Source: CAITSH01 sp964385505
GTDB taxonomy: Bacteria; Pseudomonadota; Gammaproteobacteria; Burkholderiales; SG8-39
Direction of reading: 5' to 3'
Assembly: GCA_964385505.1 (NCBI GenBank)
Contig: CAYLPI010000190.1
Span: 1-6,980, forward strand
DNA length: 6,980 bases
Position numbers and translations under genes: made by a program. Position 1 is the first letter of the stretch; each line of letters opens with the position of its first letter. The notes beneath the pieces were generated by a model. The model made no database searches and had not been told where the DNA came from. It saw only the letters and a list, made by a program, of their open reading frames with translations. Below are positions 1 through 6,980 of this stretch, in pieces.

Positions 1-279
1 ACGCACTTGCGCGGCGGTGCCGCAGTTGGCGTTGCCGGCGTTGACGATGATGGCCCGTATCGGCGTGCCGGCGGCGAGTTGTTCGCGGCAGACCAGCACC
101 GGCGCGGCAGCAAAACTGTTTTGCGTGAACACGCCGGCGACGCGGCTGCCCGGTGCAAGCTGCATCAGCATCAGGTCGCGCCGCCCGGCCTTGCGAATGC
201 CGGCCGCGGCAAATCCAAGTTCCACGCCGGGCACGGAAAGCAGCGCCGCCGCATCGGGCGGTAACAGGTTCACAGCCAT
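1..279 (-). CDS. argJ: Bifunctional glutamate N-acetyltransferase / ornithine acetyltransferase ArgJ, N-terminal part (cut by window edge)
   Basis: ArgJ moves the acetyl group from N-acetylornithine to glutamate, and in the bifunctional form also makes N-acetylglutamate from acetyl-CoA, in cytoplasmic arginine synthesis. Only the first 93 residues are present. They begin MAVNLLPPDAAALLSVPGVE and carry family hallmarks: AGIRKAGRRDL (about 26-36), a VAGVFTQNSFAAAPV block (about 48-61) and IIVNAGNANCGT (about 77-88), equivalent to the conserved N(T/S)GNAN segment. The start is supported by a Shine-Dalgarno sequence GAGGTG eight bases upstream. The autocleavage site that splits ArgJ into two chains lies beyond the edge. 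It follows secA by 89 nt in the same direction, a common betaproteobacterial arrangement. The last few residues (TAAQVR) differ slightly from the usual TGAQG; this may be real variation or edge quality. The mono- or bifunctional state cannot be judged. Confidence 0.93.
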   Translation of the reverse strand, partial: MAVNLLPPDAAALLSVPGVELGFAAAGIRKAGRRDLMLMQLAPGSRVAGVFTQNSFAAAPVLVCREQLAAGTPIRAIIVNAGNANCGTAAQVR

Positions 280-287
280 TGCAATTT

Positions 288-293
288 CACCTC
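288..293 (-). promoter_or_regulatory. Ribosome binding site of argJ
   Basis: GAGGTG on the minus strand lies eight bases upstream of the argJ ATG at 279. It fixes the start and is much stronger than the signals in front of secA and lpxC. argJ can therefore be translated well on its own even if it is transcribed from secA. Confidence 0.7.
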
Positions 294-316
294 AGCGAAA
301 CAATGAAATTCCGGCA

Positions 317-357
317 ATCGGCTGGAAAGCCGCGCCAGGCGGGCTTTCCCAGCCGAT
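317..357 (-). terminator. Stem-loop between secA and argJ, possible weak terminator
   Basis: The arms ATCGGCTGGAAAGCC (317-331) and GGCTTTCCCAGCCGAT (342-357) pair over 15 bp with one bulged base. The loop of about 10 nt can itself pair partly (CGCC/GGCG). It begins 11 nt after the secA stop. On the minus strand it is followed by TGCCGGAATTTCATTGTTTC, which is not a clean U-tract. It could end or reduce secA transcription before argJ, protect the 3' end of the secA mRNA, or be a processing site. The fold is seen directly; the function is inferred. Confidence 0.5.
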
Positions 358-368
358 GCCCGACCGGA

Positions 369-3125
<2,757 letters not shown>

Positions 3126-3158
3126 TGAGTAGGAAAAGAAAACCTGCGAAAAACGTCG

Positions 3159-3167
3159 ATTTTAGCA
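3159..3167 (-). promoter_or_regulatory. Candidate extended -10 promoter of secA
   Basis: On the minus strand TGCTAAAAT fits an extended -10 element (TGnTATAAT with one mismatch in the hexamer). It lies 33 nt upstream of the secA ATG, which predicts a leader of about 25 nt. No good -35 hexamer is present at 16-18 bp, as is common with extended -10 promoters. The 3126-3280 gap holds no clear terminator for the upstream peptidase gene, so read-through from that gene is also possible. Confidence 0.5.
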
Positions 3168-3280
3168 CGCCGGATGGGTGCTTCCCTGCCAAAGGATGGG
3201 GTCGCCGCGTGCGCTTTGCAAGCCGGGGCGCGGCAGGGGCGTGATACCGTCCGCCTAAAACCGCCCGGCAAATAAGACTG

Positions 3281-4231
3281 CTACTTCCTTGCCACCGCGG
3301 CTTTGGCCACGCTCGTCGCCTGCTGCAGGAAGCGGGTGGGGTTTTGTGCCACGCCCTTGAAGCGCACCTCGAAATGCAGGTGCGGGCCGGTGGAGCGGCC
3401 GGTGGAACCGACCTCGGCGATTTTCTTGCCACGCTGCACCAGGTCACCGGCCTTGACCAGCAAGCGTGAGGCATGGGCATAGCGGGTGGTGAAATCGTTG
3501 CCGTGGTCGATTTCGATCAGGTTGCCGTACTGCGGGTGGAACTCGGCGAACACCACCACGCCACCGGCGGCCGAATAAATCGGCGTGCCGACGTCGGCGA
3601 TAAAGTCGACACCCTCGTGCAGGGCGTTCATGCCGGTAAAGGGGTCGGGGCGCCAGCCGAAACTCGAGGCGTTGTAGGAGGCGTCCACCGGTTGCATCGT
3701 CGGCATCAGCTTTTTCTTGATCTGTGCGTCGAACAACTGCGATTCGAGCACATCAAGGTGGTCGGTGCGGTTTTCCATGTGGCGCGACAGCAGGTTGAGC
3801 TGGCGGCTGAACTCGTCAACCGAAAAATTATAAGGCGGGGTACCGGCGGGAAGCGCACCGCCGCGGCCGGGCTGCTCGGTAAACCGGAACTCCTGCGGCT
3901 TGATGCCGGACAGCGCCGAAAGCCGCTCACCGAGCGCATCAAGGCGCATCAACTGGGCCTGCATCTGGCCCAGCTTGACCGCCATGGCGTTGAGGTTCTC
4001 GCGCACAAAGCTCTGCTCTTTTTCCTTTTCCTTGTGCTGGGCGTCCAGCAGCAAAGTTTCGAGGAAAGGCAGCTTGATTTCGGCGGCGTGGCGAAAACCA
4101 AAATACGCCATGCCCGCCGACAGCGCGAACACCAGCGCAATCAGGGCGCCGATCCCAAGCAGCACGTCGCGCGCCGAGATAGTCAGCGACTTGGCCGTTG
4201 CCAGCCGGTTTGAAACCAGAATAATATGCAT
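3281..4231 (-). CDS. Membrane-anchored M23 family metallopeptidase (LytM-type, peptidoglycan hydrolase or its regulator)
   Basis: The 316-residue protein has a short cytoplasmic start, one transmembrane segment (about 24-46, LLGIGALIALVFALSAGMAY), a charged coiled-coil region (about 60-108), a linker rich in G and P (about 118-135), a second helical stretch (about 138-175) and a C-terminal M23 domain (about 188-300). The zinc site looks complete: H205 and D209 in HEGVD, H286 in GPHLHF, with H284 and H252 (YAH) as likely catalytic residues. It should therefore cut peptide cross-links in periplasmic peptidoglycan rather than being a degenerate EnvC/NlpD-type activator. The ATG at 4231 is chosen because GGAGGAG stands just upstream; a longer reading from 4261 would add ten residues and run into the divergent gene. 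M23 proteins of this layout commonly precede secA in Betaproteobacteria. The substrate and exact role in division are not shown by the sequence. Confidence 0.93.
   Translation of the reverse strand: MHIILVSNRLATAKSLTISARDVLLGIGALIALVFALSAGMAYFGFRHAAEIKLPFLETLLLDAQHKEKEKEQSFVRENLNAMAVKLGQMQAQLMRLDALGERLSALSGIKPQEFRFTEQPGRGGALPAGTPPYNFSVDEFSRQLNLLSRHMENRTDHLDVLESQLFDAQIKKKLMPTMQPVDASYNASSFGWRPDPFTGMNALHEGVDFIADVGTPIYSAAGGVVVFAEFHPQYGNLIEIDHGNDFTTRYAHASRLLVKAGDLVQRGKKIAEVGSTGRSTGPHLHFEVRFKGVAQNPTRFLQQATSVAKAAVARK
4198..4227 (+). promoter_or_regulatory. Candidate promoter of the dciA-like gene
   Basis: TTGCCA (4198-4203, five of six -35 bases) and TAATAT (4222-4227, four of six -10 bases) are 18 bp apart. 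Transcription would begin near 4234, about 20 nt before the ATG at 4256. The promoter lies inside the 5' end of the divergent peptidase gene, which is expected because only 24 nt separate the two starts. It also argues against the possible ATG at 4226, which would fall within the -10 element. No clear counterpart for the peptidase gene was found. The best minus-strand hexamer is GATAAT at 4351-4356, without a good -35. Confidence 0.35.
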
Positions 4232-4235
4232 GTGA

Positions 4236-4242
4236 CTCCTCC
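4236..4242 (-). promoter_or_regulatory. Strong ribosome binding site deciding the M23 peptidase start
   Basis: GGAGGAG on the minus strand is separated by TCAC from the ATG at 4231. It rules out the in-frame upstream start at 4261. It lies in the 24-nt gap between the two divergent start codons, so both 5' ends are packed into the same few bases. Confidence 0.8.
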
Positions 4243-4255
4243 ACCGGCTTTCGCC

Positions 4256-4552
4256 ATGCACTCCCGAAACATTGGTGCTTACCTGGACGGCTCCGAGGGT
4301 ATCGGATCACTGATGCCGCAGGCAGCGCGTCTCCTCGAACTTCGGCGGCAATTATCAGAAATCTTGCCGAAGCCGCTCGCAAAATCTTGCGAGATCGCCA
4401 ACTATAAGCAGGGAAAAGTCGTTATTTTCGCCGAAAATGGAGCAGTTGCTGCCAAATTGGCTCATTACCGCCCCAAGCTCATCAGCCTGTTCAGCGGGCA
4501 GGGACTGCAGGTTACCGCAATCGAGGTGACCGTGCAAGTAAGGCAATCCTAG
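4256..4552 (+). CDS. DUF721 / DciA-like protein (replicative helicase loading factor family)
   Basis: The 98-residue protein begins MHSRNIGAYLDGSEGI and carries the DUF721 pattern: a helical N-terminal part with LLELRRQLSEILPKPLAKSC (about 26-45), then a small alpha/beta unit with GKVVIFAENGAVAAKLAHY (about 53-71) and a closing strand VTAIEVTVQV. DciA proteins interact with the replicative helicase DnaB and help load it in bacteria without DnaC. This short betaproteobacterial version is close to the bare domain, so helicase loading is a family-level inference. The start at 4256 is preferred over 4226 because it leaves the divergent peptidase start free and matches family starts as I recall them; no Shine-Dalgarno sequence is evident. 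It is the only plus-strand gene here, divergent from the peptidase and convergent with the small membrane gene. GC is about 54% by my count, clearly below its neighbours, with one 60-base block near 42%. Confidence 0.85.
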   Translation: MHSRNIGAYLDGSEGIGSLMPQAARLLELRRQLSEILPKPLAKSCEIANYKQGKVVIFAENGAVAAKLAHYRPKLISLFSGQGLQVTAIEVTVQVRQS

Positions 4553-4588
4553 GAAAAGAACGGCTTTTCCGTGGATTGACCGGCCACG
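4552..4588. terminator. Stem-loops in the convergent gap, possible weak bidirectional terminator
   Basis: GGAAAAG (4552-4558) pairs with CTTTTCC (4564-4570) around a five-base loop. A second possible stem CGTGG (4570-4574) / CCACG (4584-4588) follows directly. The 45-nt gap separates the ends of the plus-strand dciA-like gene and the minus-strand small membrane gene, where a shared terminator would be expected. The stems are short and no separate long T-run follows, so the call is tentative. Confidence 0.35.
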
Positions 4589-4597
4589 ATACACGGA

Positions 4598-4783
4598 CTA
4601 GACGAGCACAGCAACGCGCTCCAGCGCCATCAAGGCCAGCACGGCGAGTACTGCAAACACCGCAAACTGAAACACCCTGAAGGCAAAACGCAGGTACTTG
4701 CGGTCACGCGTGAACAGCCACAAGAATATCGAGACGGCCAGCGCGATGGCCACCAGCACCGCCGCAATGCGCAACATCAGCAC
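4598..4783 (-). CDS. Small two-helix membrane protein of unknown function, next to lpxC
   Basis: The product has 61 residues from a GTG at 4783, or 59 from the ATG at 4777 (MLRIAAVLVAIAL). It consists of two hydrophobic helices, about residues 5-25 and 38-57, joined by a basic loop TRDRKYLRFAFR. It is therefore probably an inner-membrane hairpin, most likely with the positive loop in the cytoplasm. A G-rich ribosome site (GGGGG at 4791-4795) lies about seven bases before the GTG, which favours the longer reading; the ATG form looks more like relatives I recall. It begins 21 nt after the lpxC stop, so the two are probably cotranscribed. The membrane-like composition and basic loop support a real gene. 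I do not recognise a function; proximity to LpxC suggests only an envelope role. Confidence 0.75.
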   Translation of the reverse strand: MLMLRIAAVLVAIALAVSIFLWLFTRDRKYLRFAFRVFQFAVFAVLAVLALMALERVAVLV

Positions 4784-4804
4784 GGCACTACCCCCGGGAG
4801 CCGG

Positions 4805-5719
4805 TCACACCGGCTGCGCGAGCAGACGCGTGAGCGCGACCGGCGCATCTTCGGCGCGGTCAAAGCTGACGAATTCCCAGGCGTCGGCCTGGGCGAACAT
4901 CGCGCGCAACAACTGGTTGTTGATGGCGTGGCCGGACTTGTGCGCCGAAAAGGCGCCGATCAACGGGTGGCCGGCGAGATACAGGTCGCCGATCGCGTCC
5001 AGCAGCTTGTGCTTCACAAACTCGTCGGCATAGCGCAGCCCGTCGCTGTTGAGCACACGGAACTCGTCCATGACAATGGCGTTCTCGAGACTGCCCCCCA
5101 GGGCAAGGCCATTCGAGCGCAGGGTTTCGACGTCCTGCATGAAACCGAAGGTGCGCGCCCGCGCCACTTCTTTCGCATAGGAGGTCTCGGCGAAATCGAC
5201 CGTGGCCGACTGCGCCGACTTGTCGAGCACCGGATGGTCAAAAACGATGGAAAAGGACAGCTTGAAACCGGCAAAGGGTTCGAGCTTCGCCCACTTGTCG
5301 CCGTCACGCACTTCCACGGTCTTTTTCACGCGGATGTAGCGCTTGGCCACCGGCTGCTCCTCGATGCCGGCCGACTGAATCAGGAAGACAAAGGGGGCGG
5401 CGCTGCCGTCCATGATCGGCACTTCGGAGCCGGACAAATCGACATAGGCGTTGTCAATTCCAAGGCCGGAGAGTGCAGACATCAGATGCTCGACCGTCGC
5501 CACCCTGGTGCCGTTGCCCTCAAGCGTGCTGCACAGCCGGGTGTCGGTGACGTTGTGGGCATCGGCGCGGATATCCGCAGGCTGTGCGAGGTCAACGCGG
5601 CGAAAAACAATGCCCGTATCGGGCTGCGCCGGACGCAGCGTCATCGTGACTTTTTCACCCGAATGCAGACCCACGCCGGTGGCGCGGATCAGGGATTTGA
5701 GGGTGCGCTGCTTGAGCAT
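4805..5719 (-). CDS. lpxC: UDP-3-O-acyl-N-acetylglucosamine deacetylase LpxC
   Basis: LpxC removes the acetyl group from UDP-3-O-acyl-GlcNAc, the committed zinc-dependent step of lipid A synthesis, in the cytoplasm. The protein has 304 residues, matching the 305 of E. coli. The start MLKQRTLKSLIRATGVGLHSGEKV is typical. Zinc ligands are visible: H78 in VEHLMSAL, and H237 and D241 in HKLLDAIGDL. Catalytic E77 and the general-acid histidine H264 in AHKSGHAINN are also present, as is the conserved VPIMDGSAAPF (100-110) block. It follows ftsZ, as in most Proteobacteria, but after a 393-nt gap with its own promoter-like signals. No strong Shine-Dalgarno sequence precedes the ATG; an AAGG stands only one base before it. 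It is probably cotranscribed with the small membrane gene 21 nt downstream. Intact; no oddities in the protein. Confidence 0.98.
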   Translation of the reverse strand: MLKQRTLKSLIRATGVGLHSGEKVTMTLRPAQPDTGIVFRRVDLAQPADIRADAHNVTDTRLCSTLEGNGTRVATVEHLMSALSGLGIDNAYVDLSGSEVPIMDGSAAPFVFLIQSAGIEEQPVAKRYIRVKKTVEVRDGDKWAKLEPFAGFKLSFSIVFDHPVLDKSAQSATVDFAETSYAKEVARARTFGFMQDVETLRSNGLALGGSLENAIVMDEFRVLNSDGLRYADEFVKHKLLDAIGDLYLAGHPLIGAFSAHKSGHAINNQLLRAMFAQADAWEFVSFDRAEDAPVALTRLLAQPV

Positions 5720-5736
5720 GCCTTGGGCTTGGTAGG

Positions 5737-5760
5737 TTAGCGGTAACGAATTAGCGGTAA
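5737..5760. repeat. Tandem 10-bp direct repeat just upstream of lpxC
   Basis: TTAGCGGTAA occurs twice (5737-5746 and 5751-5760) with CGAA between, a 14-bp period. On the minus strand it reads TTACCGCTAA twice. The near copy ends 17 nt before the lpxC start codon. It lies in the presumed mRNA leader, downstream of the predicted promoter. It could be a protein or RNA recognition site, or a neutral slippage duplication. Confidence 0.85.
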
Positions 5761-5848
5761 AAATCGGGCGGATGGTGAGTTCGTTGCAAATTGGCTTGCC
5801 GGACCGGCTCGGCGTCCCGGATCTTGACCAAAAGCCGCCGCAGGCAGG

Positions 5849-5877
5849 ATTACAATAACATTATACCTTGGACTCAA
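5849..5877 (-). promoter_or_regulatory. Candidate lpxC promoter region with a perfect TATAAT box
   Basis: Two overlapping minus-strand readings exist. First, a perfect TATAAT at 5860-5865 lacks a good -35 at normal distance. Second, TTGAGT (5872-5877) and TGTAAT (5849-5854) are exactly 17 bp apart and match four and five of six consensus bases. Either would start transcription about 120-130 nt upstream of lpxC. A short inverted repeat CCTTG/CAAGG (5866-5879) abuts the TATAAT box and could be a protein-binding site. The AT-rich block contrasts with the GC-rich surroundings. Confidence 0.55.
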
Positions 5878-6042
5878 GGGGATAGCGCCATTACGGTGCG
5901 ACGCAGCATTTGTCGGGGCGGCGAAAGCATGTACTCACCCGCGCGGATGGCCCTGATGAATCTGTCATCGCTGCGACAGGTTCGCAACGCCAGTTGGCAG
6001 CGCATGCGCCGCCAAGCCAAAACTGAGCCAAAACAAGCGCAG

Positions 6043-6097
6043 ACGAGGGTGTGCCGGCATGCTGGCTGTCCCGGACGGCAGCCTGACACACCCTCGT
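6043..6097 (-). terminator. Long stem-loop behind ftsZ, probable terminator or mRNA-end structure
   Basis: The perfect 11-bp arms ACGAGGGTGTG (6043-6053) and CACACCCTCGT (6087-6097) enclose 33 nt that fold again through GGCTG (6064-6068) / CAGCC (6079-6083). It starts 15 nt past the ftsZ stop. On the minus strand it is followed by CTGCGCTTGTTTTGG, with a short T-run about nine bases past the stem, so it is not a textbook intrinsic terminator. It most likely ends or stabilises the ftsZ transcript and separates it from lpxC. Confidence 0.6.
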
Positions 6098-6112
6098 TCC
6101 CGCTCCAGCCGC

Positions 6113-6980
6113 CTAGTCCGCCTGTTTGCGCAGGAAGGCCGGGATGTCGAGTGTCGGCATGCCGCTTTGCTGCAAGGCCTCGATGGTCGACGCACGGTTT
6201 TTGCGGATCACCGCCGGCATCGCGTCAAGCGCGGCATAGTCGGGGCCGCCCATGGCGATGTTGTCGGTGCCGGTTTTTTGCGACACCACCAGTTGCGGCT
6301 TGGGTATGCGCGAGGCGCTCATCTGCCCCAGGCCCGTCGCCACCACGGTCACGCGCAGCTCGTCGCCCATGTTCTCGTCGTACACCGTGCCGAAGATGAT
6401 GGTCGCGTCCTCCGCCGCAAAACTGCGGATGGTGTTGAGCACCTCTTTCGTTTCGCGCATTTTCAGGCTCGACTTGTTGGCGGTGATGTTAACCACCACG
6501 CCGCGCGCCCCGGACAGGTTGACACCCTCAAGCAGCGGACTCGCCACCGCCTGCTCCGCGGCGATGCGCGCGCGATCGACGCCGCCCGCCGTGCCCGAAC
6601 CCATCATCGCCATGCCCTGCTCGGCCATGACGGTGCGCACGTCCTGGAAATCGACGTTGATCATGCCCTTGACATTGATGATCTCCGAGATGCCGCCGAC
6701 GGCGTTTTTCAGCACGTTGTCCGCAGCCGAGAAGGCGTCCTCCATCGAGATGTCGTCACCGAGCTCCTGCTCGAGCTTCTCGTTGAGGATGACGATGGCC
6801 GAATCGACGTACTGCGACAACTCGGAAATGCCGTTCTCGGCCGACTGCATGCGCTTCATGCCCTCGAAGGAAAAAGGCTTGGTCACCACGGCAACGGTGA
6901 GAATACCCATTTCCTTGGCCACTTCAGCCACCACCGGCGCAGCGCCCAGGTAGGCGTGGGCGAACACGGTGTCGTCGGAC
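6113..6980 (-). CDS. ftsZ: Cell division protein FtsZ, C-terminal part; 5' end cut by the window edge and anomalous there
   Basis: FtsZ is the tubulin-like GTPase that forms the division ring. From GAAPVVAEVAKEMGILTVAV onward the sequence is clear FtsZ: VVTKPFSFEG, the AADNVLKNAVGGISEIIN segment, the T7-loop region NVDFQDVRTVM with its catalytic aspartates, SPLLEGVNLSGARGVVVNIT, and DELRVTVVATGLG. A linker of about 55 residues follows, then the conserved tail DIPAFLRKQAD that binds FtsA and ZipA-type partners. The style (VILNEKLEQELGDDISMEDAF) is betaproteobacterial. The GTP-binding N-terminal half should lie beyond the edge. However, the last roughly 30 bases (6951-6980) translate as SDDTVFAHAYL instead of the expected signature GGGTGTG, though the frame stays open. 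The FtsZ match therefore ends near 6949. I take the rest to be a junction or sequence-end error rather than a functional variant. Confidence 0.95.
   Translation of the reverse strand, partial: SDDTVFAHAYLGAAPVVAEVAKEMGILTVAVVTKPFSFEGMKRMQSAENGISELSQYVDSAIVILNEKLEQELGDDISMEDAFSAADNVLKNAVGGISEIINVKGMINVDFQDVRTVMAEQGMAMMGSGTAGGVDRARIAAEQAVASPLLEGVNLSGARGVVVNITANKSSLKMRETKEVLNTIRSFAAEDATIIFGTVYDENMGDELRVTVVATGLGQMSASRIPKPQLVVSQKTGTDNIAMGGPDYAALDAMPAVIRKNRASTIEALQQSGMPTLDIPAFLRKQAD

Larger units (their letters stand above)
5720..6112. other. Non-coding ftsZ-lpxC intergenic region
   Basis: These 393 nt hold no convincing gene. Short minus-strand frames of 66-76 codons here overlap one another and the hairpin and have no protein-like character. 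Contents in the direction of transcription: a large hairpin 15 nt after the ftsZ stop; a pair of AGCCAAAAC direct repeats (6015-6023 and 6026-6034, 11-bp period); a palindrome GCGCATGCGC (6000-6009); the promoter region near 5849-5877; and the tandem repeat close to lpxC. A small RNA is possible but not supported by any recognised family. Confidence 0.7.

Noticed and set aside
3473..4213. Plus-strand open frame of 246 codons opposite the M23 peptidase
   Set aside because: In-register antisense shadow of a GC-rich gene whose product shows complete M23 motifs.
4226..4255. Upstream ATG (4226) extending the dciA-like gene by ten residues
   Set aside because: It would overlap the start codon of the divergent peptidase, fall inside the predicted -10 element, and add residues (MHVTPPPAFA) unlike the family start.
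4232..4261. Ten-residue N-terminal extension of the M23 peptidase from 4261
   Set aside because: A strong GGAGGAG ribosome site sits directly in front of the ATG at 4231, and the extension would run into the dciA-like gene.
4928..5740. Plus-strand open frame of 270 codons opposite lpxC
   Set aside because: In-register shadow; lpxC on the other strand has all zinc and catalytic residues.
5824..5856. Plus-strand promoter TTGACC...TACAAT in the ftsZ-lpxC gap
   Set aside because: The spacing is 21 bp, outside the working range, and no plus-strand gene follows.
5874..6195. Minus-strand frames of 66-76 codons between ftsZ and lpxC
   Set aside because: They overlap one another, the 6043-6097 hairpin and partly ftsZ, have cysteine- and arginine-rich random composition, and lack convincing ribosome sites.
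5791..6399. Plus-strand frame of 202 codons across the ftsZ-lpxC gap into ftsZ
   Set aside because: The C-terminal half is antisense to conserved ftsZ, the composition is rich in R, P, S and C, and no start signal is visible.

Overview
The window is a gene-dense, GC-rich stretch (about 60% GC by eye) that reads as a betaproteobacterial chromosome segment: the 3' end of the dcw (division and cell wall) cluster running into secA and argJ. The basis is gene content and order, read on the minus strand as ftsZ, lpxC, a small membrane protein, [a reversed dciA-like gene], an M23 peptidase, secA, argJ. That order and the protein sequences fit Rhodocyclales, Nitrosomonadales or similar Betaproteobacteria. 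The exact lineage cannot be fixed from this window.

Layout from the left edge: argJ N-terminal part (1-279, minus, cut by the edge); a short gap with a stem-loop; secA (369-3125, minus, complete); a 155-nt gap with an extended -10 promoter for secA; a membrane-anchored M23 peptidase (3281-4231, minus). A DUF721/DciA-like gene (4256-4552, plus) starts divergently only 24 nt from the peptidase start. A two-helix membrane protein of about 60 residues (4598-4783, minus) lies 21 nt behind lpxC (4805-5719, minus). A 393-nt non-coding gap follows, with a large hairpin behind ftsZ, a perfect TATAAT box, and a tandem 10-bp repeat in the presumed lpxC leader. The 3' part of ftsZ (6113 to the right edge, minus) closes the window.

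Together the genes serve envelope growth and division: FtsZ builds the division ring, LpxC commits precursors to lipid A, the M23 protein probably trims peptidoglycan or regulates that trimming, and SecA drives protein export. DciA-like proteins help load the replicative helicase. ArgJ is a metabolic gene of arginine synthesis at the end of the row.

I found no mobile element, CRISPR array, tRNA/rRNA or evident new system; most of the window is conserved housekeeping DNA. The oddest point is at the right edge. The ftsZ reading frame is open, but the residues just upstream of GAAPVV do not match FtsZ, and the essential tubulin signature GGGTGTG is not there. This looks like a junction or a low-quality sequence end. 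Secondary points are the repeat-bearing lpxC leader and the hairpin behind ftsZ.
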